Of a stretch of 64,000 bases of DNA, positions 23,656 through 32,585 are shown piece after piece (within the stretch, counting starts at the first letter, position 1; every line of letters starts with the position of its first letter). The position numbers and the translations under genes were made by a program. The notes beneath the pieces were generated by a model. That model did not search any database. It was not told the origin of the DNA and saw nothing but the letters and a program-made list of their open reading frames with translations. Source of the DNA: an uncultured Chitinophagaceae bacterium (lineage in GTDB: Bacteria; Bacteroidota; Bacteroidia; Chitinophagales; Chitinophagaceae); contig CALMED010000024.1 of assembly GCA_937862815.1 (NCBI GenBank), forward strand, positions 1 through 64,000, read 5' to 3'.

Positions 23656-26598
23656 ATGAAACGTTTCACCGGCTTTTTGCTTGCCTTTTTTCTATTGACT
23701 GCTGCCTTCGGCCAATCGCGGGAGGAACAGGCGTACCGCTGGGCCGACAGCGTGCTGGCCACTCTGTCGCGGGACCAGCGGATGGCCCAGCTGCTCATCA
23801 TCCGGGCGCACAGCAACCTCGGCCCCGCGCATGTGCAGCAGGTGGCGGAACTTGTCCGCCGGTACAACGTGGGCGGACTCTGTTTCTTCCAGGGAGGCCC
23901 GGTGCGGCAGGCCCAACTGACCAATTATTACCAGCGGCTGGCACAAACGCCCCTGCTCATCACCATTGACGGCGAATGGGGACTGGGCATGCGGCTCGAC
24001 AGTGTGCGCAGCCTGCCCCGCCAGCTCATGCTGGGCGCCGTTAACGATGCCGCCTTGGCGTACGAATACGGCAAAATCCTCGGTGAGCAATGCCGGCGCA
24101 TGGGCATACATGTCAACTTCAGTCCCGTTGCGGATGTCAACAACAACCCCAACAACCCGGTGATCAACGACCGGTCTTTCGGTGAAGACAAATTCAAAGT
24201 GTCGCTCTTTGGTGTACAGCTCACACGGGGCATGCAGGAGCAGGGCGTGATGGCCTGCGCCAAGCATTTCCCCGGGCATGGCGATACCGAGGTGGACAGC
24301 CATTACGATCTGCCCGTCATTACAAAAACCCGGCCCGAGCTGGATTCGCTGGAACTGCATCCCTTCCGCGAACTCTTTACCGCCGGCGTGGGCAGTGTGA
24401 TGGTGGGACATCTTTACATCCCCGCCATTGACAACACCCGCAACCGCGCCACGTCGCTATCATACAACAACGTAACCCGCCTGCTGCGGGAAGAGTTGCA
24501 GTTCAAAGGACTCGTGTTTACCGATGCCCTCGAGATGCAGGGGGTGAAGAAATTTTTCCCCGACGGCGCCGCGGGGGTGGAAGCACTGCTGGCGGGCAAC
24601 GACCTGCTCTGCCTGCCTGCGGACGTGCCCGCAACCCTGGCCCGCATCCGGAAGGCCGTCCGCAAAAAACAACTCAGCATGGATGACATCAACGAACGGG
24701 TACGACGTGTGCTGGTGGCCAAGTTTCTGTACGGAGCTGCCGGGCAGCAGCCGGTCGACACCAATAACCTGGTGGCCGATCTCAATGCGAATACATCGGC
24801 CTTTGAGCGCAAACTGGCAACTGAAGCCATCACGCTCGTGCGTAACCGCGACCTGGTATTCCCGATTAACGCGTCCGCCTTGTCGTTCCTGGCCAAAAAC
24901 CGTAAAGAACCGCTCCGGGTCGCCTACGTCGCCATCGGCGCCTCCGCCGGCAATGCCATCACGCAGCGCATGCGCAAAGAGCTGGGAGCCGATGTGTTTT
25001 TCTTCCCCTACACCCGCGATGCCGGCACGGTGCCTACGCTCATCGAATTACTGGAAAACAATTATCATCATGTGCTCGTGGGCCTGCACGGCTACAGCCG
25101 CCGTCCTGCCAACCAGTATGGCATCCGCCAGCCTGCTCTGCAACTGGCGCAGGCCCTGGCAGCGCTGCCGCGTTCCGCACTGCTGCTCTTTGGCAATCCC
25201 TATGCGGCCCGGTATTTCTGTTCGGCAAACAACCTGCTGGTCTGCTACGAAGACAGCGAACCGGTTCAGCAGGCCGCCTTCGACATTCTCACCGGCGTGC
25301 TGCCGCCCCAGGGTACCCTGCCGGTAACCGTATGCGACAACCTGCCCTTCGGCACTTCGCTTACCTATCCCCGTTCGGCCACCAGCCTGCTGCCCCGTAC
25401 CTTCCTGGAGGCGGATCGCTTTGCGGAAGTGGATTCCTTGGTGGAAGATGCCATCCGGCAGCGGGCCTTCCCGGGCTGCGTGGTGCTGGCCGCCAAAGAC
25501 GGGCAGGTGGTGTTTGAAAAAGCGTACGGGCATTTCACGTACGAGCGTACCGAGCCCGTGCAGACGGATGCGGTGTACGACCTCGCGTCGGTGACCAAGA
25601 TCTGCGCCACCACAGTGGCGGTGATGAAGCTGTACGACGAGGGAAAGCTGGACCTGAAAGAGCGGTTAGGTACTTACCTGCCCTGGGTACGGGGTACCAA
25701 CAAAGAAAACCTGATGCTGGAAGACATCCTGCTGCACCAGGCCGGGCTCAAATCCTGGATCCCTTTTTTCCGCGAAGTGACCGATGAAAAAACCGGGGTG
25801 CCCGACCGGCGCCTGTTCCGCGAAACGCCGGCCGATGCTTTTTCGGTGGCCGTGGCGGAGCGGCTGTTCATGCGCACCGACTGGCTGGATACCCTGAAGC
25901 GCCGCATCCTGCAGAGCGAACTCACGGAGCGGGGGAAGTATGTATACAGCGACAATGATTTTATTTTCCTGGGCAACATTGTTGAGCAGCTCACGGGTTT
26001 GAGCCTGGATGCTTATGTGCGCCGCACTTTTTACGAGCCCCTCCACCTGCACGGTACCGGCTTTCTGCCGCGGAATCACCTGCCCTGGAACCGCCTTGTG
26101 CCTACCGAACGGGAGCCGGCCTTCCGCCGCCAGTTATTGCGGGGTTTTGTGCACGATCCCGGTGCAGCAATGATGGGGGGAGTGGCCGGTCATGCCGGTT
26201 TGTTTGGTACGGCCTACGACCTGGCGGTGCTCATGCAGCTATTGGCCAATGGCGGCAGCATCGGCGGGCAACAGTTCTTCCGGCCGGAGACGGTGCGTCT
26301 TTTCACCTCTTATGGCAGTGAAAATTCCCGCCGCGGGCTGGGCTTCGACAAGCCGGAAAAGGATAATCCCACCCGAAAAGAACCCTACCCGGCCGTGCTG
26401 GTGTCGCCGGCCACCTTTGGTCATACCGGGTTCACGGGTACCTGTACCTGGGCCGATCCGGATAACGGGATTGTCTTTGTGTTTTTGAGCAACCGGGTAC
26501 ATCCCGATTTCGGGAACAACAAACTGCTTACACTCAATGTGCGGGGAAAAGTGCAGGATGCGTTGTACCGGGCGTTGCTTCCGCAAAAAGACCTGTAA
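23656..26598 (+). CDS. NagZ-like beta-N-acetylhexosaminidase (GH3) fused to a class C beta-lactamase-like domain
   Basis: The product is about 980 residues with a signal peptide ending near AAFGQ. The N-terminal half is a GH3 enzyme with the NagZ signature KHFPGHGDTEVDSHYDLP at about residue 202, including the Asp-His acid/base dyad, and the nucleophile D290 in VFTDALEMQG. The C-terminal part (about residues 590-975) is a serine-hydrolase/beta-lactamase fold with SxxK as S645-V-T-K648, YSDNDF as the Tyr motif and HTGFTGT in place of KTG. It probably cleaves GlcNAc from muropeptides and also acts on a peptide or ester bond in the periplasm. ATG 23635 is an alternative start. Confidence 0.92.
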   Translation: MKRFTGFLLAFFLLTAAFGQSREEQAYRWADSVLATLSRDQRMAQLLIIRAHSNLGPAHVQQVAELVRRYNVGGLCFFQGGPVRQAQLTNYYQRLAQTPLLITIDGEWGLGMRLDSVRSLPRQLMLGAVNDAALAYEYGKILGEQCRRMGIHVNFSPVADVNNNPNNPVINDRSFGEDKFKVSLFGVQLTRGMQEQGVMACAKHFPGHGDTEVDSHYDLPVITKTRPELDSLELHPFRELFTAGVGSVMVGHLYIPAIDNTRNRATSLSYNNVTRLLREELQFKGLVFTDALEMQGVKKFFPDGAAGVEALLAGNDLLCLPADVPATLARIRKAVRKKQLSMDDINERVRRVLVAKFLYGAAGQQPVDTNNLVADLNANTSAFERKLATEAITLVRNRDLVFPINASALSFLAKNRKEPLRVAYVAIGASAGNAITQRMRKELGADVFFFPYTRDAGTVPTLIELLENNYHHVLVGLHGYSRRPANQYGIRQPALQLAQALAALPRSALLLFGNPYAARYFCSANNLLVCYEDSEPVQQAAFDILTGVLPPQGTLPVTVCDNLPFGTSLTYPRSATSLLPRTFLEADRFAEVDSLVEDAIRQRAFPGCVVLAAKDGQVVFEKAYGHFTYERTEPVQTDAVYDLASVTKICATTVAVMKLYDEGKLDLKERLGTYLPWVRGTNKENLMLEDILLHQAGLKSWIPFFREVTDEKTGVPDRRLFRETPADAFSVAVAERLFMRTDWLDTLKRRILQSELTERGKYVYSDNDFIFLGNIVEQLTGLSLDAYVRRTFYEPLHLHGTGFLPRNHLPWNRLVPTEREPAFRRQLLRGFVHDPGAAMMGGVAGHAGLFGTAYDLAVLMQLLANGGSIGGQQFFRPETVRLFTSYGSENSRRGLGFDKPEKDNPTRKEPYPAVLVSPATFGHTGFTGTCTWADPDNGIVFVFLSNRVHPDFGNNKLLTLNVRGKVQDALYRALLPQKDL

Positions 26599-26640
26599 GG
26601 CTTGCAGCGCCGGGCACTTGCCCGGCAAACTTCACAGGTC
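26590..26640. repeat. Palindromic repeat at the 3' end of the GH3 gene, possible bidirectional terminator
   Basis: GACCTGT at 26590-26596 pairs with ACAGGTC at 26634-26640, and GCCGGGC pairs with GCCCGGC around an ACTT loop in the middle. The last codons and stop (Lys-Asp-Leu-stop) of the GH3 gene lie inside the left arm. A related palindrome built from GACCTATGAGGTTTGC occurs at 60673-60724. Both sit between convergent genes. Confidence 0.7.
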
Positions 26641-26651
26641 AATCGAATTTT

Positions 26652-28070
26652 TTATTCCCCTTCTTTCTTAGGCGGACGTGGCTGGTTACGGTTGCGGGGA
26701 GGCCGGTTTGGCTGTTGCGGGCGCTGGCCGCCACCACCGCCGGGGCGTTCCTGTTTGGGGCGTTGTGACTGACCTCCGCGGTTGGGTTGTTGTCCACCGC
26801 CCCTGTCATCCTGCCGGGGTGAGTCGCCTTTCTTTCCCTGTGGGGGCCGGCTGCGCTGGTCGCGGCGGGGTTGTTGTCCGCCTCCTGTTTGTTGTCCGCC
26901 TCCTGGTTGTTGCGGACCCTGCTGTGGCCGCTGGCGTTGTGGTTGTTGCTGGCTGCGTTCTTTGTCGCGGCGCCGCCGGCTGTTGCGCTCCAGCGCCCGC
27001 AGGCTGATCTGTCCCACCAGCTCCACATTGGCCATCTCCTTCTCTTCGGCCTTGGCCGGCGAGAGTTCCACGGCACCCAGTTCATCGGGTTTCACCCCTT
27101 TGGCGTTGAGGGCGCGGATTTCTTTTACCCGCTCAATGGGCACCGGGTATTGCTTGTTGCTGTCGGGCAGCACGTACCACATCAGGTTTTTGAAGATGTC
27201 TTTTTTAATGAGAGTGGCCGGGCCCCGCTCCAGGTGCAGGGTATCGGCATTGGTGGGGAAGCCCTGCAGGGCGTCGAGGTAGGTATCCAGTTCGTAGTTG
27301 AGGCAGCATTTCAGGCGACCGCACTGGCCGCTCAGTTTGGCCTGGTTGATGGACAGGTTCTGATAACGGGCCGCCGTGGTGGTCACGCTCTTGAAATCGC
27401 TGAGCCAGGTGCTGCAGCAGAGTTCGCGGCCGCAGCTGCCGATGCCCCCTATTTTGGCGGCTTCCTGGCGGATGCCGATCTGTTTCATCTCCACCTTCAC
27501 CTTGAATTCCCCGGCGTAGATCTTGATGAGTTCGCGGAAGTCAACCCGGTCTTCGGCCGTGTAATAGAAGGTGGCTTTGCGGCCGTCGGCCTGGAATTCC
27601 ACCTCAATCAGTTTCATGTTCAGCCGCAGCTGGATGATGATGGCACGGCCCCGCACGAGGGCGGGTTTCTCCCGCTCCTTGCTTTCCCGCCATTTCTGCA
27701 GGTCCAGTTCGTTGGCCCGGCGCATGATCTTCTTCATGTCGGCGTGGTCTTCCTTCACCCCTTTTTTCTTGAGTTGCAGGCGTACCAGTTCGCCGGTGAG
27801 GTTCACCATGCCCACGTCAAAGCCACTCACGCCTTCTACCGTTACCATGTCTCCTTTATCAAAAGCCTGCAGGGTGTTATTGCGGTAAAAATCCTTGCGG
27901 CTGCCGTTGTTGAAGGTTATTTCCACCACCCGGCAATCGCTGTTGGGATCGCTGAAGGGGAGGTTGGCGAGCCAATCGTGCACGTTGAGGCGGTTGCATC
28001 CGCCCGTACTGCATCCGCCGTTGCTTTTACATCCATTCGGTTTCCCGGTTCCACAACTGGTACAACTCAT
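26652..28070 (-). CDS. ricT: PSP1/RicT-like protein (YaaT family)
   Basis: The 472-residue product starts Cys-rich (MSCTSCGTGKPNGCKSNGGC) and has the PSP1 domain at about residues 35-330 with the conserved Cys sets in SCGRELCCSTW and CGRLKCCLNYE. In Bacillus the RicA-RicF-RicT complex binds Fe-S clusters and guides mRNA maturation; the role in Bacteroidota is not settled. The last 120 or so residues are a low-complexity tail rich in Gln, Gly, Pro and Arg, likely disordered and possibly RNA-binding. holB lies upstream on the same strand, a common pairing. Confidence 0.9.
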   Translation of the reverse strand: MSCTSCGTGKPNGCKSNGGCSTGGCNRLNVHDWLANLPFSDPNSDCRVVEITFNNGSRKDFYRNNTLQAFDKGDMVTVEGVSGFDVGMVNLTGELVRLQLKKKGVKEDHADMKKIMRRANELDLQKWRESKEREKPALVRGRAIIIQLRLNMKLIEVEFQADGRKATFYYTAEDRVDFRELIKIYAGEFKVKVEMKQIGIRQEAAKIGGIGSCGRELCCSTWLSDFKSVTTTAARYQNLSINQAKLSGQCGRLKCCLNYELDTYLDALQGFPTNADTLHLERGPATLIKKDIFKNLMWYVLPDSNKQYPVPIERVKEIRALNAKGVKPDELGAVELSPAKAEEKEMANVELVGQISLRALERNSRRRRDKERSQQQPQRQRPQQGPQQPGGGQQTGGGQQPRRDQRSRPPQGKKGDSPRQDDRGGGQQPNRGGQSQRPKQERPGGGGGQRPQQPNRPPRNRNQPRPPKKEGE

Positions 28071-28426
28071 ATGTCGGTAGCATGTAACGTTAACAATAAA
28101 ATTCCGGGAAAAGGATCATCCGGCTGCCGGAACAGGGGCGTGTTGTGGTACATTCCGCGTACGGGAAGGGGCAGGCAACCGTACCGTTTTATGCAGAGAG
28201 CAGCCGATACGGGTAAGGTACCGGCGTACGAGGGAGTGACACAACAGGGCCGCGCTTGGGTTTCCGGGCGCGCTCATCATGGACCATTTTCACCGCTAAC
28301 CCCTTCACGTTCACGGACTCTGCGCACAGTCGGGGGTTAAGGTACCAAAAGTAGGATTTTTTGGGGAGATGCGCCAGCGGGATTCTTTGCCGGGTTCCGG
28401 ATACCAAAACCGGGGGAGAGATTTTC
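28071..28426. other. 356-bp gap between holB and ricT with a possible long leader
   Basis: No protein gene is convincing here. On the minus strand a TACTTTTG box (28353-28346) is followed by a segment able to fold: TAACCCC pairs with GGGGTTA around an inner stem built from GACTGTGC and GCAGAGTC. If this promoter is used, ricT would have a leader of about 270 nt, or a small RNA is made. The left part (28071-28230) has no recognised signal. Confidence 0.4.
28346..28353 (-). promoter_or_regulatory. -7 promoter box upstream of ricT
   Basis: The minus strand reads TACTTTTG, an exact TAnnTTTG match in the gap between holB and ricT. No clear -33 TTTG was seen at the expected distance. Confidence 0.35.
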
Positions 28427-29605
28427 TCAGGCTACCCGTACTTCCGTCTGGAATTTGAGCAGGTACAGCAACTGCAGGGTAAGCCCCATGAACAGGAGTT
28501 TGGCGTTGGCATTGCGCTCTACGTAGTAGGCGGCCCGGTCGAGTGCCGCGGCCATGGCCTCCTGCTGGCTGATGTCGCACAGCTTGTTGAGGCGGGTGGA
28601 GAAATCGTATTCGCTCTGCGTGAGAGGCAGGTCTTTTTCGTGCATGGTGCGCAGCCGGATGCTTTGTTCCAGCAAGTGGATGAAATAGAGCAGGAACTGT
28701 TTTTGTTTTTCCCGTCCCAGCCCGCTGATGCCGTCCACCCATTTTACCTGGGCCACGGTGTTGTTCCGCAAAATGGCATTGAGCCATTCGCGGATCAGGC
28801 TCTGCCAGTCTTCTTCCGCATGCTGGATCAGCTGCAGGGCTTCGCGGTAGTTGCCTTCGCTCACTGCTGCCACCTGTTGGGCCTGCTCTTCGCCCAGCCG
28901 GCAGCGTTGCACCAGCGCCGTGGCAACTTCTTTCAGGTCAATGGGCGGCACCCGGATGGTCTGGCACCGGCTCACAATGGTGGGCAGCACCTGGTCTTCG
29001 TTTTCGGCCACCAGCAGAAAGAGGGTGTTGGACGGGGGTTCTTCAATCAGCTTCAGTAGTTTATTGCCTTCTTTTCCGAGGAATTCGGGCATCCACATCA
29101 GCAGGATCTTATAGCCGCTTTCAAAGCTTTTGAGGTTGAGTTTGCGGAGGATGTCGGCGCATTCGGCAGCCGTGATGTTCCCCTGCTTGTTCTCGGCTCC
29201 GATGAACTGCAGCCAGTCGAACACATTCCCGTATGGGTATTGTTGGATGAATTCCCGCCATTCCTTCACCCAGTCCGTGGCGACGGGCTTTTCATCGGAA
29301 CGGGTAGTTCTTTTAATCACCGGGTAGCTGTAGTGGATGTCGGGGTGGATGTACTGTGTGGCAAGATCGGCCCCGTGCGAAGCGGGTGCGGCCGGTTCTT
29401 CCCCAAACAGGGAGGCGGCTGCCGGGCGGGGGTTGGCAGCATCGGCATGGGCCATGATGTAAGTGCTGAAAGCCAGCGCCAGGGGCAGTGTGCCGCTTCC
29501 TTCCTTTCCCAGGAACAGCAGGGCATGGCTGAGGCGGTTGTTGTCCACCATTTCCTTCAGCCGCTTAATGGTTTGCTCCTGCCCGATGATGTCTTCAAAA
29601 CGCAT
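28427..29605 (-). CDS. holB: DNA polymerase III delta' subunit
   Basis: This 392-residue AAA+ subunit of the clamp loader starts MRFEDIIGQEQTIKRLKEMV. The P-loop position reads GKEGSGTLPLAL and lacks the Walker Lys, as expected for the non-hydrolysing delta' subunit. The LLKLIEEPPSNTLFLLVAE segment and SRCQTIRVP match the sensor region of the family. The C-terminal half is helical. The start is ATG 29605, and the open frame continues upstream without homology. A -7-like TATCTTCG lies 6 nt before the ATG. ricT follows on the same strand after a 356-bp gap. Confidence 0.9.
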   Translation of the reverse strand: MRFEDIIGQEQTIKRLKEMVDNNRLSHALLFLGKEGSGTLPLALAFSTYIMAHADAANPRPAAASLFGEEPAAPASHGADLATQYIHPDIHYSYPVIKRTTRSDEKPVATDWVKEWREFIQQYPYGNVFDWLQFIGAENKQGNITAAECADILRKLNLKSFESGYKILLMWMPEFLGKEGNKLLKLIEEPPSNTLFLLVAENEDQVLPTIVSRCQTIRVPPIDLKEVATALVQRCRLGEEQAQQVAAVSEGNYREALQLIQHAEEDWQSLIREWLNAILRNNTVAQVKWVDGISGLGREKQKQFLLYFIHLLEQSIRLRTMHEKDLPLTQSEYDFSTRLNKLCDISQQEAMAAALDRAAYYVERNANAKLLFMGLTLQLLYLLKFQTEVRVA

Positions 29606-29641
29606 GCGGGGCGAAGATAAGCGGAAGCGGGAAATGTTGAA

Positions 29642-29717
29642 GGTTGCAGGTTGCCAGGACAGTTTCTGGTTTGGGGGTTCGTGATAATCCGGACCCTGCA
29701 ACCAGTAACCAGAAACT
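29642..29717. repeat. Interleaved inverted repeats between holB and the GPx gene
   Basis: Two exact complementary pairs are interleaved: GGTTGCAGG (29642-29650) with CCTGCAACC (29695-29703), and AGTTTCTGGTT (29661-29671) with AACCAGAAACT (29707-29717). The order A-B-A'-B' allows a pseudoknot or two alternative hairpins. The wording resembles a dispersed Bacteroidota intergenic repeat. Confidence 0.6.
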
Positions 29718-29721
29718 ACCC

Positions 29722-30267
29722 TCACAGCTTCCCCGTAATTTCCTCGCTCAGGGGCTTTACGCCGCTGGGGAAATAGCCTACCAGGGTGCCTTTGTCGTTG
29801 ATGAGAAACTTGCCGAAGTTCCAGCGGATTTCGGCGTCCAGCACGCCGTTCTTTTCCTTGCTGGTGAGCCACTGAAAGAGCGGGTGCATGTCGCTGCCCT
29901 TCACGCTTACCTTGGCGGCCATGGGGAAGGTAACGCCGTAGTTCTGGGTGCAGAACTCCTTGATTTCGGCATTGCTGCCGGGTTCCTGTCCGCCGAAGTT
30001 GTTGGCAGGAAAGCCCACCACCACCAGCTTGTTGCTGTATTTGCGGTACAGGGCTTCCAGTTCTTTGTATTGGGGGGTGTAACCGCATTTGGAGGCGGTG
30101 TTGACAACCAGGATGAATTTTCCTTTGTATGCGGCGAAATCAATGGTGCCGCCTTCCAGGCTTTCCACCTTGAAATCGTAAATGCTTTGTTGTTTCATGG
30201 GGGCATGTGTGTTAACGGTAAAGGCGAAAGAGGCGGTGAGTGCCAGCAGGAGGAGGAAGCGTATCAT
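29722..30267 (-). CDS. Glutathione peroxidase family protein
   Basis: The 181-residue thiol peroxidase has a hydrophobic N terminus (MIRFLLLLALTASFAF) that looks like a signal peptide, so it is likely periplasmic or anchored. The core begins IYDFKVESLEGGTIDFAAYKGK. The peroxidatic Cys61 lies in NTASKCGYTPQY, and the conserved Gln/Trp positions appear in FPANNFGGQEPG and IRWNFGKFLI. Family members reduce hydroperoxides, often using thioredoxin. The start MIRFLL at 30267 is chosen over an in-frame ATG upstream whose extra residues look non-coding. Confidence 0.93.
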   Translation of the reverse strand: MIRFLLLLALTASFAFTVNTHAPMKQQSIYDFKVESLEGGTIDFAAYKGKFILVVNTASKCGYTPQYKELEALYRKYSNKLVVVGFPANNFGGQEPGSNAEIKEFCTQNYGVTFPMAAKVSVKGSDMHPLFQWLTSKEKNGVLDAEIRWNFGKFLINDKGTLVGYFPSGVKPLSEEITGKL

Positions 30268-30359
30268 GATAATTTTATTTACGTGACAATTATAACACCG
30301 CACCGGGTTCCGGGGTTCGGAGCGGCGCCGGTTTCTTTTACAAAGATAGCTGGTGGCGT

Positions 30360-31748
30360 CTACTGGCGTTCGAAACAGCCCAGGTCGGGCGCTCCCACCC
30401 GGGGCAACCCGTTGAGGTCAGTGAGCAGGGAAGTGGGTGTACCTGCATTGAGGGCGGGGGAGCCGGCCTGCAGGCGGAAATCGTAGAACCGCCGCACCAC
30501 ATCCACGCTGTCGAAGGCGGGGTTGATATTGCGGATGACGGATACAAAGCTGGTATGCTGGGGGTCGGTGCGGGCCCGGAACAGCACGTGCCGGAGCTGT
30601 ACGTCCGCCGGGTCGGTCCCTTCGCGCCGGACGAGAATTTCGTTTTCCACAAATCCTTCCGATCCCCAGATGATGCAGTTGGTGAAGTTGGCCAGCAGCG
30701 GGGCACTCACCAGCTGGTTGTTGATGCGGGTGAAGTTGGTGGCCACCACAACGGGGTTTTTGTGTGTGACGTATGAATTGGAAATGGACACCACCGTGCA
30801 GTGGTTGAACTGGTAGTTGCCGCCCAGCACCAGCGCGATGTTGTTGCCGCAGTTGCTGATGAGGCAGTTGTTGGCGGTAATGCTGCTGTTAAAGCCCAGC
30901 AGGCCCACGTCGAAGATATTATCCAGAATGCAATTATTGAGAATCACTTTCGGTTGTGCGTTACCGGAAGGCTGTTCGGCCACAATGCCCTGGTAGGCAT
31001 TGAGGATGCGGGCATGGGTGAGCTCGTTGTTGCGGCTGCTGCCCCGGAAGTAGATGCCGGGCCAGCTGCCCGGGAAACCGCGGTAGGGTTCGTCGAGCCG
31101 GTTGCTTTGAAACACCACGCTGTCGGTTTTTGTTCCCTGTACCCGCAAGGTACCATCCACGAGCAGGGGTGCATCCGCGTTGAGGTGGATGCGGGTACCC
31201 GGCTGGATGGTAAGTGTGGCATTGGTGTCCACCACCAGTCCGCCCAGGATCACATACGGCAGCTGGTTGTTCCATACCTGGTTGCCCTGCAGGCGCACAT
31301 TGCGCAGGTACACGGCATTCTGTCCCCATGCTTCCAGCTGCAGGTAGCTGCGGTTGTTGTTCCACTCCACGGCGATGCTGTCACGCAGCACGAAAGGTTG
31401 TTGCTGGGCGTTGGGGGTTACGTTCACCTTCACAAATACGTAGAGGCTGTCGTTGCCTTCAATCTCCACATCATTGAACTGCGTGCCCGGGGTGCCGTCT
31501 ACGTTCATGCGGAACGGTGAGGCACTGCCGCCTATGAGCTGCACCTGGGTAAGGCGGATGGCTTGCCGGTTTTCGTTTTTGATGAGGAAGAAGCGGGTGG
31601 TGGAGCCGGCGGAGGTGAAAACGGTATCAAACTGCAGGCTGTCGGCAGAAAGGGAGATGCGGGCTTCTTTGCTGGTGAGGGTATCTTTTCTGCAGGAGAA
31701 AACGCAGAGGGTACCCAGGAGCAGCAGTATGAAGAGGCTTTGTTTCAC
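30360..31748 (-). CDS. Choice-of-anchor Q / right-handed beta-helix lipoprotein
   Basis: The 462-residue product has a lipoprotein signal with lipobox CVFSC. A beta-sandwich-like region is followed from about residue 130 by a parallel beta-helix (repeats such as NCILDNIFDVGLLG and NCLISNCGNNIAL), and it ends with the choice-of-anchor Q motif: AGSPALNAGTPTS, then GLPRVGAPDLGCFE. Such proteins are surface exposed and often bind or process polysaccharides, but no catalytic residues were identified. The start is taken as GTG 31748 just before the signal peptide, which also avoids overlap with comF; ATG 31790 is an alternative. Confidence 0.82.
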   Translation of the reverse strand: MKQSLFILLLLGTLCVFSCRKDTLTSKEARISLSADSLQFDTVFTSAGSTTRFFLIKNENRQAIRLTQVQLIGGSASPFRMNVDGTPGTQFNDVEIEGNDSLYVFVKVNVTPNAQQQPFVLRDSIAVEWNNNRSYLQLEAWGQNAVYLRNVRLQGNQVWNNQLPYVILGGLVVDTNATLTIQPGTRIHLNADAPLLVDGTLRVQGTKTDSVVFQSNRLDEPYRGFPGSWPGIYFRGSSRNNELTHARILNAYQGIVAEQPSGNAQPKVILNNCILDNIFDVGLLGFNSSITANNCLISNCGNNIALVLGGNYQFNHCTVVSISNSYVTHKNPVVVATNFTRINNQLVSAPLLANFTNCIIWGSEGFVENEILVRREGTDPADVQLRHVLFRARTDPQHTSFVSVIRNINPAFDSVDVVRRFYDFRLQAGSPALNAGTPTSLLTDLNGLPRVGAPDLGCFERQ

Positions 31749-31806
31749 CGGTTGTAAAAATAAGGCAGGCGGCTCTAATTCGGGCAGCATCCCTGTTAAA
31801 GCTGCT

Positions 31807-32514
31807 TTAATCGTCGCTGGCCCAGGCAAGGGTGAAGACGCTGAGGCGACAACCCGGCACGGTAAGTACGGCGCTGCCGCAGGCTTCCAGCGTGGCGCCG
31901 GTGGTCACCACGTCATCTACCAGTAACACGTGGCGGTTGGCCAGAGTGGCAGCGTCATCGCATCCGAAACTGTCGCGTACGTTTTCCCAGCGTTCGCTGC
32001 GTGATTTGCGGGTCTGTGTTTCGGTGGGGTGCCGGCGCACCACGGCGTTTTCAACCACCGGCAGTTGATCCTGTTCCGCCATGCCCCTGCACAGCAAGGC
32101 GGCCTGGTTGTATCCCCTGCGTTGTAACCGCTCGGGGAACAGGGGCATGGGTACGATGCAGTCAATGTCGCGGAAGCGCCCGCTGGTGCGAAGGGCCTGT
32201 CCCATCCAGCGGCCCAGTTGCAGGCCCGCTTCCTGGTTGCCCTTGTACTTGAGGGCGTGAATGAGATGCCGCAGCACAGCATGTTTGCTGAAATAATAGA
32301 GGGCGGCGGCTTCCTGTACCGGTATACGGCCATAAAACAGTTGTTCCACCGGATTCCGCGGCCAGGCAGGAAAGCCCGTCTCGGGCAGCCGGGTGTAGCA
32401 ACTGATGCAGATGGATTCGTTGAGGGGTAACAGGTCGCTGCCGCAGCCGGCACAGGTGTGCGGATAGAAAAGGTGCAGCAGATCGCTGCCAAAACGTTGC
32501 AGCAGGGGGAGCAT
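31807..32514 (-). CDS. comF: ComF family protein (phosphoribosyltransferase-like)
   Basis: The 235-residue product starts with a zinc ribbon using C21, C24, C36 and C39, then a phosphoribosyltransferase fold with the PRPP loop HVLLVDDVVTTGATLEAC. ComF proteins are needed for DNA uptake in competent bacteria and are also found widely in species not known to be competent; the exact reaction is unclear. Conserved KYKG and RGYNQA motifs of the family are present. radA, a recombination gene that also acts in natural transformation, is directly upstream on the same strand. Confidence 0.92.
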   Translation of the reverse strand: MLPLLQRFGSDLLHLFYPHTCAGCGSDLLPLNESICISCYTRLPETGFPAWPRNPVEQLFYGRIPVQEAAALYYFSKHAVLRHLIHALKYKGNQEAGLQLGRWMGQALRTSGRFRDIDCIVPMPLFPERLQRRGYNQAALLCRGMAEQDQLPVVENAVVRRHPTETQTRKSRSERWENVRDSFGCDDAATLANRHVLLVDDVVTTGATLEACGSAVLTVPGCRLSVFTLAWASDD

Positions 32515-32585
32515 GGTGTTTTCCGATTAGACAATAAAAGTAAAAAAATCTGCTGATAACAAAACCGGTATGCAGGTGGCTCTGT

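Noticed and set aside
23562-23924. Longer MutL N terminus
   Set aside because: The family begins at PDIIQLLP after a GTG start; the extra residues lie antisense to the GH3 gene.
32515-32585. Hidden gene between comF and radA
   Set aside because: The gap is only 71 bp and has no open frame with a start.
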